A stretch of 64,000 nucleotides of DNA from Duganella alba (GCF_009674495.1 NZ_WKJN01000021.1:1-64000), one strand, 5' to 3'. Counted from the stretch's first letter, positions 25,037 through 34,842 are shown. Notes: generated by a model not told the origin, from the letters alone. Numbers and translations: made by a program.

Positions 25037-25623
25037 GATTTCATCCGAATTTTCATAAAAGGGCGTTGCTCAATGCTCCCGATCTTCCAGGAGTAGGTTC
25101 CGACAAGTCCTAACAACGATGGCGCAGATGTGGCATTGTGCGACAAGACCTCCGCGTTCTTCGGGACCGTTATATCAAGCGTGCCATCGAGTTTGATGCC
25201 GAGCTGAGCCAGTTGCTTCTTTCCTTTTTCGTCCAGCTCGCCGGATGCGATGGTGATCACACCATCCTTCCCAGTCCGCACAGTGAAAATACTCAAAACG
25301 TCGAGGGCCTGCCCGCTTTTCCGTTTGCTTTCCAGTGCAAGGTCATAGCGGCCGTTACCCTTGTAGGTCGCGCGCCGAACATCGGGATTGCGCTTCAGTG
25401 CTGCAACTTCGCGTTCGAGGGATTCATCGTCCTTCGCAGTTAGCTTTCCTGCTTTTGCGAGCTGCATTGCCGCCATCGCATGAACGGCGGTGCCAGCGTA
25501 CGTGAAGGAATAGCTGCCGTCCGGCTGGAATTCCGCTTTGGCGTTGAATCGCTCGGGAATAAGGCAACCTGTGAGCAGCATGGACACAGCGGCAAATGCA
25601 ACGACCAATCGACGGCTCATCAA
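25033..25623 (-). CDS. lipoprotein of a type IV secretion locus
   Basis: 196 aa. MMSRRLVVAFAAVSMLLTGC is a lipoprotein signal with a lipobox at L-L-T-G-C. The rest is a soluble domain with FTYAGTAVHAMAAMQLAKAGKL, then KRNPDVRRATYKGNGRYDLAL, and no name I recognise. It lies 70 bases downstream of the VirB6-like gene and overlaps the antitoxin gene start. By position it may belong to conjugative transfer, for example surface exclusion or core assembly; this is inference. Confidence 0.7.
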   Translation of the reverse strand: MMSRRLVVAFAAVSMLLTGCLIPERFNAKAEFQPDGSYSFTYAGTAVHAMAAMQLAKAGKLTAKDDESLEREVAALKRNPDVRRATYKGNGRYDLALESKRKSGQALDVLSIFTVRTGKDGVITIASGELDEKGKKQLAQLGIKLDGTLDITVPKNAEVLSHNATSAPSLLGLVGTYSWKIGSIEQRPFMKIRMKS

Positions 25624-25692
25624 ATATCCATTTTTAAAGAGTTGATATGGAGTTTAGCGCAATCAAGCGGAATCTTGCCAAGAGAAAATCAT

Positions 25693-26718
25693 TTACTTTC
25701 TTCCAAGCTGATCCAGTGTTGCGCGCCGATATGCTGGGACTGGACGTTTTGGGCCATCAGCATTCCCACCATTGCTATTGCCTGTTGCGTTCTGGCCGCT
25801 GATTTCACCCCCTCCAGGCGCAGGCGCTGGACTGCTGTCCTGGCCGCCACCGCCTCGTCGTCCGGCCGCCAGCATGGCCGCCGCCCATCCGGTTGGGCTC
25901 GATACTGCGGAGCCGCCTGCAATTCCGGAGGCGATGCCTGGCATTTGCCAAGTGACCACGATGAGAGTAATCGACAGAAGTGCGAACCCGAACGCGTCGG
26001 AAAATGAATTTGACGAATCGTCCGCAGTTATCATTTGTGAAACGAAGCTCCCGGCGATTCTCATACTGAAGGTGGTCACCGCTGCCATGAAGACGGTCAG
26101 CAGAAGATAGTTGAGCACTTTGCCGAGCCACGCATCAAAAAATTTCTTCGTGGCCGGGAAAGCCAGCAACGAAATGAATAGCGGACCAAACGCCAATACG
26201 AACGTGAGGGCGACCTTGGCGAGGATTCCCCAAATTCCAATGAGGGCCATCAGCGCAAGATTGCTGACCATAATCACGATCCCTGCAATTAAGTCTAGCC
26301 AGCCGCCAATTGGCATCAGGGTCATTCCGTGCCCCAGGACGGTCATCGCGTACTCGCCACCTTGGGCATCCATTTGATCCAGAGCGATTGCAAGTGAAGT
26401 TGCACCGCTTGGCGACGCTGCCTGAACGAGCAGGCCAGTTGTCGCGTTGACGGTATCAACGGCCCATTCCTGGTACGCGGCGGCCGTAAGGGCAATGCTG
26501 AAGATCATGGAATGCTTCGCGAGATTCCAAGCTAGCTTGGGTAGCGAGGCATCTGCCTCGCCGCGCATAACGGCAAGCCCGAACAAGGTATAGTGAATCG
26601 AGAGGCCGGTGACAACGAGCGGCGCAAGGGTGGCGGCCAGGCTGGACGAGACGGACGTAACGTACGTTGACAGGGCGCTGTCAATCGACGCTGTCAAGAA
26701 CGCAAAGACGCCGCTCAT
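25693..26718 (-). CDS. VirB6/TrbL-like type IV secretion membrane protein
   Basis: 341 aa. AGGAGG lies 5 bases before the ATG. It is a polytopic membrane protein with about six hydrophobic segments (roughly residues 30-50, 65-85, 135-160, 160-185, 190-215 and 240-260) and a disordered Gly/Pro/Asn-rich C-terminal tail. The conserved GMTLMPIGGWLDLIAGIVIM and FGPLFISLLAFPATKKFFDAWLG are typical of the TrbL/VirB6 family (PF04610), the inner-membrane channel of type IV secretion. Other VirB genes are missing, so the system is incomplete. The start overlaps the upstream small gene's stop as ATGA. Confidence 0.88.
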   Translation of the reverse strand: MSGVFAFLTASIDSALSTYVTSVSSSLAATLAPLVVTGLSIHYTLFGLAVMRGEADASLPKLAWNLAKHSMIFSIALTAAAYQEWAVDTVNATTGLLVQAASPSGATSLAIALDQMDAQGGEYAMTVLGHGMTLMPIGGWLDLIAGIVIMVSNLALMALIGIWGILAKVALTFVLAFGPLFISLLAFPATKKFFDAWLGKVLNYLLLTVFMAAVTTFSMRIAGSFVSQMITADDSSNSFSDAFGFALLSITLIVVTWQMPGIASGIAGGSAVSSPTGWAAAMLAAGRRGGGGQDSSPAPAPGGGEISGQNATGNSNGGNADGPKRPVPAYRRATLDQLGRK

Positions 26719-26921
26719 TGATGCCTCCTGGCGGGCGAATATAGTGTAGGCCCACGTCGCTTCGTCGTTTGCGATCTGGTTTCTGTCAAGGCGTCAAATC
26801 GAAGCCATGCCAATGCGTAGATGCAGAAAGGCAGGCATGCCAAGAGATTTTCGTCCCGAGCGGCCAGTCCGGCGTATTGGCGTGCGAGAATCATGACGGA
26901 GGTCGCGAACGAGACTAACAT
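26715..26921 (-). CDS. small membrane protein coupled to virB6 (possibly truncated)
   Basis: 68 aa with two hydrophobic segments (MLVSFATSVMILARQYAGL and LACLPFCIYALAWL). The stop overlaps the virB6 start codon as ATGA, which supports real coding. The sequence upstream of its ATG runs into the serine-recombinase fragment on the other strand, so the original gene may have been longer and lost its 5' end. No family is recognised; a T4SS-associated membrane protein is likely by position. Confidence 0.45.
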   Translation of the reverse strand: MLVSFATSVMILARQYAGLAARDENLLACLPFCIYALAWLRFDALTETRSQTTKRRGPTLYSPARRHQ

Positions 26922-26951
26922 GAGGGCGCGTGTCCATGTGAAATTGCCCCC

Positions 26952-27410
26952 ATGCTTATGCCGAACAACAGCGTTACAGCGCGCCTTGAGCGCCGCTCTG
27001 CGCTCGGTCAGATTCGGAATGGTGAGACGCTGGTGGTGGCGAAGCTGGACCGCCTGGGCCGCGACGCGCAGGACGTGGGCGCCACTGTCAAGCTGCTGGC
27101 CAGCCGCAAGATTGCCGTCATCGTACTGCAACTGGGCAAACTGGACCTGACCTCGCCGGCCGGCAAGATGATGCTGACCATGCTCGCTGCCGTGGCTGAG
27201 ATGGAGCGTGATTTGCTGGTGGAGCGTACGCAAGCTGGTCTGGCTCGGGCCAAGAACGAGGGGAAGACGCTGGGGCGTCCCTCGAAAACCACCGCAGAGC
27301 AAAGGGTCGACATCATCGCCAAGTATGCTGCCGGCGAGAGTGTCAGCGCGTTGGCGCGGACCTATCAGGTATCGCGAGCCAATATTCTGAACGTTGTACG
27401 TCCAACTTGA
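26952..27410 (+). pseudogene. serine recombinase (resolvase/invertase), 5'-truncated
   Basis: The frame encodes the middle and end of a resolvase: GETLVVAKLDRLGRDAQDV, then VIVLQLGKLDLTSPAGKMMLTMLAAVAEMERDLLVERT broken here for length, and a C-terminal helix-turn-helix with GESVSALARTYQVSRANIL. The first roughly 60 residues are missing, including the catalytic serine that normally lies in Y-x-R-V-S near the N-terminus. The protein would be inactive. It lies on the opposite strand to virB6 and seems to have interrupted the T4SS locus. Confidence 0.85.
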
Positions 27411-27420
27411 ATTTCGGCAG

Positions 27421-27828
27421 TCAAGGATTTGCTGCGCGAACTATCTGTTCTTGATGATGAGAAATGTCATTTGATGCGACCGCACAGGCCACAAGCGCCT
27501 CGGTGATATCGGCTGGCAGGTTCCCCAACTGCTTTACATCACCTGCGAAATGCAGAGCGATAAGGCTCGCGTCCGAGAACTCGTAATATTCATCGAGACA
27601 CACCCAGGTGGCTTTGGGCAATAAGCAGCAATTTTGCACCAAGTGGAAATTGGGGAAGCGGTCTAAAGGTTGGCAACCGTAAGATGAACTAAACCGCCAG
27701 CTTCGGGAGGTTGTTTTCACCACAACAGTTACCTCAGCATGCGAGCCAAGGACTATTATTATTTTGTTTCCGACCTCACCGTCATGAAAGCGGAAATTCT
27801 GATGTTGGAGAACAGTCCCTGGTGTCAT
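27421..27828 (-). CDS. putative toxin of a Panacea toxin-antitoxin pair
   Basis: 135 aa starting 3 bases after the Panacea gene's stop. GTVLQHQNFRFHDGEVGNK, then VVVKTTSR, a GCQPLDRFPNFHLV stretch and TWVCLDEYYEF resemble PemK/MazF-type toxin organisation (beta-barrel with a conserved T-T-S motif). I cannot prove membership. In Panacea (PanAT) systems the toxin gene often follows the antitoxin gene directly, as here. The expected activity would be growth inhibition; the target is unknown. Confidence 0.6.
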   Translation of the reverse strand: MTPGTVLQHQNFRFHDGEVGNKIIIVLGSHAEVTVVVKTTSRSWRFSSSYGCQPLDRFPNFHLVQNCCLLPKATWVCLDEYYEFSDASLIALHFAGDVKQLGNLPADITEALVACAVASNDISHHQEQIVRAANP

Positions 27829-27831
27829 TAC

Positions 27832-28389
27832 TTAGTGAGCGCAATTCGATAAGACTTCATCGCGCTCACGCACGACATGGCGTAACTCTTCCTGTTCCTG
27901 GGTTCGTAGAGCCAGGTCGAAAGGTATCTCATGTTGCTTCAGGCCCAGCTCATTGTAGATTTTGTGCCACGGCTGGTTTTCCAGGTGAGTGGCCTCAATC
28001 ATGTCATCAGCCTTCGTCTTGTAAAAGTCGGCAGCTAAACGTTCCATCAACCGAAGTTCGCGTTTGGAAAAATGCGATGGGTCGAAGTCGACGAGAGGAG
28101 TAACCGTAAGCATGGCGTTGGTCCCTTTGACATCTTTGGAGCCAAAACGAATCTTCGCAGCCATGTCCTCGGCTGGCTCGCTGACCTCGTTATGTAGTGC
28201 TACTGGCACCGGACCCATCGGCCAAGCGCTATAGCTCATCCCAGTAACGGAACGGCCGGTCTCTTTGAAATGCTCAAAGTCTAAAAAATAGAGCAGCTTC
28301 CAAAGTTTTATTTTCCCGAGATAGCTCGTGTTCTTCGCGAAGAAAATAATCGCGTTGAGAAGCTTCTCGCGTTCGTGACTAATTAACAT
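27832..28389 (-). CDS. Panacea-domain antitoxin
   Basis: 185 aa. KIKLWKLLYFLDFEHFKETGRS, broken here for length, then VTGMSYSAWPMGPVPVALHNEV match the Panacea domain (PF13274; SocA-like): K-x-x-L-L-Y-x-x-D-x-x-x-F, then Y-x-A-W-x-x-G-P-V. Panacea antitoxins neutralise many unrelated toxins. The C-terminal third is a charged helix (QEQEELRHVVRERDEV). It is the first gene of a two-gene minus-strand operon near the island's right end, with about 240 gene-free bases upstream that should hold the promoter. Confidence 0.88.
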   Translation of the reverse strand: MLISHEREKLLNAIIFFAKNTSYLGKIKLWKLLYFLDFEHFKETGRSVTGMSYSAWPMGPVPVALHNEVSEPAEDMAAKIRFGSKDVKGTNAMLTVTPLVDFDPSHFSKRELRLMERLAADFYKTKADDMIEATHLENQPWHKIYNELGLKQHEIPFDLALRTQEQEELRHVVRERDEVLSNCAH

Positions 28390-28587
28390 AGATTGGCACA
28401 GGGTTAGCGCTGCTGCACTAGATGTAGACCGTGGGATACAGGTTACATCATAAAAAGAGAAGTTGGCAAAAATATTACTAATTTCTGCCGAGAATGAGAC
28501 AGTGTTCCTACACAGCCATCATATCTTTAATTTTCAAATCGCGTAGCGCGGGAAAAACCTACATGGTGCCTACACGAGACTTCGAAA

Positions 28588-28616
28588 CAAAAAGCGCAGC
28601 CTAGGTAGGCTGCGCT
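28588..28616 (-). terminator. terminator now serving tRNA-Thr
   Basis: Perfect 10-base arms AGCGCAGCCT and AGGCTGCGCT around a 4-base loop, followed on the minus strand by a T-run. It lies 17 bases past the tRNA 3' end, inside the island, so the island appears to have brought a replacement terminator. Confidence 0.88.
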
Positions 28617-28631
28617 AAGTGCTTGATTTTA

Positions 28632-28708
<77 letters not shown>

Positions 28709-28734
28709 GTAACTTTTACGCTGCGGATTATACG

Positions 28735-29220
28735 CTATTTAATACGCGTAAGGGTGGGGCGGCCGCCCTTTTTGGGGGGCTCGTTGTCGTCGTCCGGCGT
28801 GCCTGGGGCCTCGGTTTTGGCCTCGGATGCGGCGCTCGGCACGGCCGACAGCACCGGCGCGGCCGGAACGTCTTCCACCGCGTCCGGCGCCGGCGCGGCG
28901 GCCTGGCCCACTTGCGGTTCGAACGCCATGCCCTGGCCGTTTTCGTTGGCGTAGATCGCCATCACGTTGTTGACCGGGATGTAGATTTCACGCGAGACGC
29001 CGCCGAAGCGGGCGTGGAAACGGATGCTGTCGTTGTCCATCTTTAGGCCCGAGGTGGCGCCGAAGCTGATGTTGAGCACGATTTCGCCCTTCTTCACGTA
29101 TTCCATCGGCACGGTGGTGCCGGCGTCGACTTTGACCGCGAGGTAGGGGGTGTAGCCGCTGTCCGTGCACCATTCATAGATGGCGCGCAGCAGGTAGGGC
29201 TTGGTTGAGATTTCAGACAT
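28735..29220 (-). CDS. sspB: ClpXP protease specificity-enhancing factor SspB
   Basis: 161 aa. The start MSEISTKPYLLRAIYEWCTD is the conserved N-terminal helix. The SspB fold, which binds ssrA tags, covers residues 1-110 (VPMEYVKKGEIVLNISFGAT and ARFGGVSREIYIPVNNVMAI). An Ala/Pro-rich flexible linker follows. The C-terminal GGRPTLTRIK matches the ClpX-docking tail (XB motif). It delivers tagged proteins to ClpXP. It sits next to sspA, the usual pairing, and starts about 25 bases from tRNA-Thr. Confidence 0.94.
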   Translation of the reverse strand: MSEISTKPYLLRAIYEWCTDSGYTPYLAVKVDAGTTVPMEYVKKGEIVLNISFGATSGLKMDNDSIRFHARFGGVSREIYIPVNNVMAIYANENGQGMAFEPQVGQAAAPAPDAVEDVPAAPVLSAVPSAASEAKTEAPGTPDDDNEPPKKGGRPTLTRIK

Positions 29221-29309
29221 GGGATTCCAGACTGCGGTAAAACACGGCGCGCCGCCGGCTGTCGCCGGCAAACGCGCCGCAGTACTTCAGACAAACGGCC
29301 TGCGTCCGA

Positions 29310-29921
29310 TCAACGGCGCATGACCTTTTCCGACGGCGTCAGCGCTTCGATGTAGGCCGGGCGCGAGAAGATGCGCTCGGCGTATTTCATCAGCGGTGCG
29401 GCGGTCTTCGACAGTTCGATGCCGTAGTGATCCAGACGCCACAGCAGCGGCGCAACGGCCACGTCCAGCATCGAGAACTCGTCGCCCAGCATGTACTTGT
29501 TCTTCAGGAACAGCGGCGCCAGCGTGGTCAGACGGTCGCGGATTTCCGCGCGCGCCTTGTCGTGGCTCTTGTCGTTGCCCTTGGCGCGCTCGCTTTCCAG
29601 CGTGTGCACGTGGACGAACAGTTCTTTTTCGAAGTTGAACAGCATCAGGCGCGCGCGCGCGCGCATCAGCGGATCGGCCGGCATCAGTTGCGGATGCGGG
29701 AAGCGCTCGTCGATGTACTCGTTGATGATGTTCGATTCGTACAGGATCAGTTCACGCTCGACCAGGATCGGCACCTGACCATACGGATTCATGGTCGAGA
29801 TGTCTTCCGGCTTGTTGAACAAGTCGACATCGCGCACTTCAAAGTCCATGCCTTTTTCAAACAGGACCAGGCGGCAGCGTTGCGAAAATGGGCAGGTCGT
29901 ACCCGAGTAGAGAACCATCAT
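29310..29921 (-). CDS. sspA: stringent starvation protein A (GST-fold regulator)
   Basis: 203 aa glutathione-S-transferase-fold protein without catalytic GST activity in known relatives. The thioredoxin-like N-terminal domain (1-80) begins MVLYSGTTCPFSQRCRLVLF and contains NPYGQVPILVERELILYES. The helical domain covers about 85-203. SspA binds RNA polymerase and alters transcription during starvation. It lies upstream of sspB in the classic sspAB order, though a gap of about 90 bases separates them. Confidence 0.93.
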   Translation of the reverse strand: MMVLYSGTTCPFSQRCRLVLFEKGMDFEVRDVDLFNKPEDISTMNPYGQVPILVERELILYESNIINEYIDERFPHPQLMPADPLMRARARLMLFNFEKELFVHVHTLESERAKGNDKSHDKARAEIRDRLTTLAPLFLKNKYMLGDEFSMLDVAVAPLLWRLDHYGIELSKTAAPLMKYAERIFSRPAYIEALTPSEKVMRR

Positions 29922-30036
29922 GTGTGTAGTTCCTTAGAAGAACAAAAGGGGGTGGGCCGCGAACGGATCACCCCGGATCGATCGCCCGCCAAACGCGGGC
30001 TTCGCAAAACAAGCGCCGGCCAGCCGGCGCTCTCGT

Positions 30037-30801
30037 CTATTTCACTTCTTTCCAGAACGACGCATTCAAGCGCCATGCCAGGAAGGCGAACACGGCCATA
30101 AACAGCACGACCGCAGCGCCCAGTTTCTTGCGGGTCTGCGCAGCAGGCTCCGCCATCCACTCCATGTAGCCGACCAGGTCGGCCACGGCGGTGTCAAATT
30201 CCAACTTCGGCAGTTTACCCGGAGTGACCTGCTCAAATCCAGCAAACTCGTGAATCATTTTGCCGTGTTCGTGCGGATCGGGCACTTCCTTCATCACGAC
30301 TTTCTGAATACCTTGCAATTCCCACAACACGTGCGGCATCGCCACATTGTTGACCACCAGGTTGTTCCAGCCGGTGGGGCGGGTATCGTCCTTGTAGAAC
30401 GTCCGCAGGTACGTGTACAGATAGTCGCTGCCGCTGCCGGCGCCAGACGCTTTCGCGCGCTGGATCACCGACAGGTCCGGCGGCACCACGCCGAACCAGG
30501 CTTTGGCGTCGGCCGGCTTCATGGTGGTGGTCATCATTTCGCCGACCTTGTCGCCGGTAAACAGCAAATTGGCCTTGATCTGCTCCTCGCTCAAGCCCAG
30601 GTCTTTCAGGCGGTTGTAGCGCATGGAGGACGCATTATGACAGTTCAGGCAGTAATTTACGAACAATTTGGCGCCGTTCTGCAGTGCCGCCAGGTTATTC
30701 GAGCGGTCCGGCGCCTTGTCGAGCGCCACGCCGCCTTCGTTGGCCAGGGCCAGGCCCGGCAATAATGCCAGGATGGCAATCAATCGTTTCGGGAAGTTCA
30801 T
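30037..30801 (-). CDS. petC: cytochrome c1 of the bc1 complex
   Basis: 254 aa, from the ATG at 30801 with AGGA upstream; in-frame sequence above this belongs to the cytochrome b gene end. A signal peptide of about 20 residues (ending LALA) is followed by the heme c site CLNCH and the axial methionine in NNVAMPHVL. A single C-terminal membrane anchor (AAVVLFMAVFAFLAWRL) keeps it in the inner membrane. It accepts electrons from the Rieske protein and passes them to soluble cytochrome c. It is the last gene of petABC. Confidence 0.95.
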   Translation of the reverse strand: MNFPKRLIAILALLPGLALANEGGVALDKAPDRSNNLAALQNGAKLFVNYCLNCHNASSMRYNRLKDLGLSEEQIKANLLFTGDKVGEMMTTTMKPADAKAWFGVVPPDLSVIQRAKASGAGSGSDYLYTYLRTFYKDDTRPTGWNNLVVNNVAMPHVLWELQGIQKVVMKEVPDPHEHGKMIHEFAGFEQVTPGKLPKLEFDTAVADLVGYMEWMAEPAAQTRKKLGAAVVLFMAVFAFLAWRLNASFWKEVK

Positions 30802-30827
30802 GTGTTGTCCTTTATATACTTTAGCGC

Positions 30828-32240
30828 TCAGTGAGCGTGGAAGACCACGCGGTCCGGAACCTTCTTGAACGTGCCCATGGCGCTCCACCATGGCATGAAC
30901 AGGAAGAAACTAAAGTACAGCAGGGTGCACACTTGCGAAACGAGGGTGCGGCCGTCGGTCGGCGGCAGGGTGCCGAGGTAGCCCAGGGTCAGGAACGACA
31001 GGAAGAACACGGCGTACACATACTTGTGCCAGCTCGGGCGGTAGCGGATCGACTTGACCGGCGACTTGTCCAGCCATGGCAGGAAGGCCAGGATCACCAC
31101 CGAGCCGCCGAAGAACACCACGCCCCAGAATTTCGCGTCGAGCACCTGCGGCAGCATGCCGACGATGGCCAGCAGCGCGATCACGGCGATGACGATCTTG
31201 GTGGTGCGCGCCAGGCGCGACTTGAGCCAGACGAACACCACGTAGGCGGCCACGAAGAACATCAGCACCCACATGAAGTCGGCGGTGGTGGCGCGCAGCA
31301 CCGAGTAGAACGCGGTGAAGTACCAGGTCGGCGCGATGTGCAGCGGGGTCTTCAGCGAATCGCCCGGCAGGAAGTTGTTGTACTCCAGGAAGTAGCCGCC
31401 CATTTCCGGCGCGAAGAACACCACCGCGCTGAAGATCAGCAGGAACACCGACACGCCGAACAGGTCGTGCACCGTGTAGTACGGATGCGACGGGATCGAA
31501 TCGACCGGGTGGCCGTCGGCGCCCAGGTTTTCCTTGACCTCGATGCCGTCCGGATTGCTGGAGCCGACTTCGTGCAGCGCGATCAGGTGCGCCGCCACCA
31601 GGCCCAGCAGCACCAGCGGGATGGCGATCACGTGGAAGGCGAAGAAGCGGTTCAGGGTGGCGTCGGACACCACGTAGTCGCCGCGGATCCACAGCGACAG
31701 GTCGGGGCCGATGAACGGGATGGCGCCGAACAGGTTGACGATCACCTGCGCGCCCCAGTACGACATCTGGCCCCATGGCAGCAGGTAGCCGAAGAAGGCC
31801 TCGGCCATCAGGCACAGGAAGATGGCGAAGCCGAACAGCCAGATCAGCTCACGGGGCTTGCGGTAGGAGCCGTACAGCAGGCCGCGCGTCATGTGCAGGT
31901 AGATGATGATGAAGAACGACGAGGCGCCGGTCGAGTGCATGTAACGCACCAGCCAGCCCCACGGCACTTCGCGCATGATGTATTCGACCGAGCCGAAGGC
32001 CAGGCCGGCGTCCGGCTTGTAGTGCATGGTCAGGAAGATGCCGGTGACGATCTGCAGCACCAGCACCAGCATCGCCAGCGAGCCGAAGATGTACCAGAAG
32101 TTGAAGTTTTTCGGGGCGTAGTACTTGCCCCACTGGTCGTTCCACAGCTTGGTCAGCGGGAAGCGGTCGTCGACCCAGCCCAGTGCTTTTTGTGCGGCCG
32201 GCGCATCGGCCGGGAATTTGGTTTCTTTAAACGCCCCCAT
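30828..32240 (-). CDS. petB: cytochrome b of the bc1 complex
   Basis: 470 aa, eight or more membrane helices. Heme ligand histidines lie in VRYMHSTGASSF (helix B), IYLHMTRGLLYGSYR and FAFHVIAIPLVLLGLVAAH. The quinol-oxidation motif, usually PEWY, reads PTWY here (IAPTWYFTAFYSVLRA), a variation of the kind reported in some proteobacteria. The length is longer than mitochondrial cytochrome b, as is usual in bacteria. The start is one base after the Rieske gene's stop. Confidence 0.96.
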   Translation of the reverse strand: MGAFKETKFPADAPAAQKALGWVDDRFPLTKLWNDQWGKYYAPKNFNFWYIFGSLAMLVLVLQIVTGIFLTMHYKPDAGLAFGSVEYIMREVPWGWLVRYMHSTGASSFFIIIYLHMTRGLLYGSYRKPRELIWLFGFAIFLCLMAEAFFGYLLPWGQMSYWGAQVIVNLFGAIPFIGPDLSLWIRGDYVVSDATLNRFFAFHVIAIPLVLLGLVAAHLIALHEVGSSNPDGIEVKENLGADGHPVDSIPSHPYYTVHDLFGVSVFLLIFSAVVFFAPEMGGYFLEYNNFLPGDSLKTPLHIAPTWYFTAFYSVLRATTADFMWVLMFFVAAYVVFVWLKSRLARTTKIVIAVIALLAIVGMLPQVLDAKFWGVVFFGGSVVILAFLPWLDKSPVKSIRYRPSWHKYVYAVFFLSFLTLGYLGTLPPTDGRTLVSQVCTLLYFSFFLFMPWWSAMGTFKKVPDRVVFHAH

Positions 32241-32241
32241 C

Positions 32242-32850
32242 TTATGCCTCGCCTTTCTCGTCTTTACCGATGACCAGCTTGGTGTCGCTCAAAAACATAT
32301 AGCGCGGAACCTGCAGATTGTCCGGCGCCGGCTTGTTCTTAAATACACGGCCAGCCATGTCGAAAGTCGAGCCATGGCAAGGACAAAGGAAGCCACCCTC
32401 CCAGTCGTCCGGCAGCGACGGCTGCGGACCGGGGGTGAACTTGGACGAGGGCGAGCAGCCCAGGTGGGTACAGATGCCGACCGCGACCATGAGCTCGGGC
32501 TTGCGCGAGCGCCATTCGTTGCGGGCGTATTCAGGGGTGAATTCGTCGGGGTTGCGCTTGGACTCGGCGTCGGCGACTTTGCCGTCGGTCTTTTTCAGCG
32601 ACGCCACCATTTCCGGCGTGCGCTTGATGATCCAGACCGGCTTGCCGCGCCATTCGACGGTTTTCATTTCGCCGGGATTGAGAGTGGAAATATCCACTTC
32701 GACCGGTGCGCCGGCGGCTTTCGCGCGCTCCGACGGCTGGAAGGTGCTTACCAATGCTCCGGCGGTGGCCAGACCTACAACCCCGCCTGCCGCGCCGGTC
32801 GCGACCAGCAATCCGCGACGGCCCGAATCGACCTGCTTTTCGTTACTCAT
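32242..32850 (-). CDS. petA: Rieske iron-sulfur protein of the bc1 complex
   Basis: 202 aa. A twin-arginine-like N-terminal anchor (SGRRGLLVATGAAGGVVGLA) holds it in the membrane after export by Tat. The 2Fe-2S cluster is bound by CTHLGC and CPCHGS, with Cys-x-His-x-x-x-Cys and Cys-x-x-His. It takes electrons from quinol at the Qo site. It is the first gene of petABC, divergent from mscL across a 343-base gap. Confidence 0.96.
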   Translation of the reverse strand: MSNEKQVDSGRRGLLVATGAAGGVVGLATAGALVSTFQPSERAKAAGAPVEVDISTLNPGEMKTVEWRGKPVWIIKRTPEMVASLKKTDGKVADAESKRNPDEFTPEYARNEWRSRKPELMVAVGICTHLGCSPSSKFTPGPQPSLPDDWEGGFLCPCHGSTFDMAGRVFKNKPAPDNLQVPRYMFLSDTKLVIGKDEKGEA

Positions 32851-33193
32851 ACAAACCCCAATCAGTCAAAGTGCGAACAAAATCTCGAGAACTGTGTACA
32901 AACCTGAAGCTGAAAACTGGATAGCACGAAACCTCGCAACCTTACAGGAGAAGGTATGCGTGATGCAACTCTTTACACCAACGTTGCTCGGTTCCCAAGT
33001 TTGGCCAGGTTTACACCGTTCCCGGTGCGATGATAGGGGCTCGGGGTGTGAGCGGAAATTGATGTAGGTCAATTTATATCGTAATTCGGGTTGCAAATGC
33101 GTAAACAGCAAGCGTGTTTGGAATCCAATTGAAAAAATAGTATGATCCAAGCGCAGTTTTGTTCACAATTGACCACACAGCGAGGATATCAAC
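32851..33193. other. intergenic region between petABC and mscL
   Basis: 343 bases with no gene. It must hold the divergent promoters of petABC (minus) and mscL (plus). A sigma70-like promoter for mscL is visible at 33118-33146; the petABC promoter was not resolved. Confidence 0.6.
33118..33146 (+). promoter_or_regulatory. predicted sigma70 promoter of mscL
   Basis: TTGGAA, then a 17-base spacer, then TATGAT. This is a close match to the -35 and -10 consensus, about 48 bases before the mscL start codon. Confidence 0.6.
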
Positions 33194-33631
33194 ATGTCAA
33201 TGATGCAGGAATTTAAAGAATTCGCGATGAAGGGCAATGTGGTCGATCTGGCGGTCGGCGTGATCATCGGCGGCGCCTTCGGCAAGATCGTCGATTCGCT
33301 GGTGGCCGACATCATCATGCCGCCGATCGGCAAGCTGTTCGGTGGTCTGGACTTCGCCAACTACTACATCCCGCTGAACGGCCAGGCCGCCTCCCTGAGC
33401 CTGGCGGAAGCCAAGAAACTGGGCGCCGTGTTCGCCTACGGGAATTTTGCTACTATCCTGCTGAACTTTATCATCCTGGCGTTCGTGATCTTCCAGATGG
33501 TGCGCATCATGAACAAGGCGCGCAACCTGGGCATCAAGCGCGACGAGGCCGCCGCGGCGGCCGTACCGCCGCCGCCACCGCCGGAAGATATCGTGCTGCT
33601 GCGCGAAATTCGCGACTCCCTGAAAAAATAA
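33194..33631 (+). CDS. mscL: large-conductance mechanosensitive channel MscL
   Basis: 145 aa, the usual MscL length. MQEFKEFAMKGNVVDLAVGV at the N-terminus is the amphipathic helix and first pore helix, with the conserved G-N-V-V-D-L-A-V-G-V. A second membrane helix lies at about 85-105 and a cytoplasmic helix closes the protein. It opens under membrane tension to release solutes during osmotic downshock. GAGGATATC precedes the ATG. Confidence 0.96.
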   Translation: MSMMQEFKEFAMKGNVVDLAVGVIIGGAFGKIVDSLVADIIMPPIGKLFGGLDFANYYIPLNGQAASLSLAEAKKLGAVFAYGNFATILLNFIILAFVIFQMVRIMNKARNLGIKRDEAAAAAVPPPPPPEDIVLLREIRDSLKK

Positions 33632-33670
33632 TAAAGGACTGCCGTCCCCCGGGCGGCAAGCTGGACTGCG

Positions 33671-34834
<1,164 letters not shown>

Positions 34835-34842
34835 GGAATGAA

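Noticed and set aside
26952..27410. The serine recombinase as the island's integrase
   Set aside because: It lacks the catalytic serine region, and 47-bp repeats in a tRNA 3' end point to a tyrosine recombinase instead.
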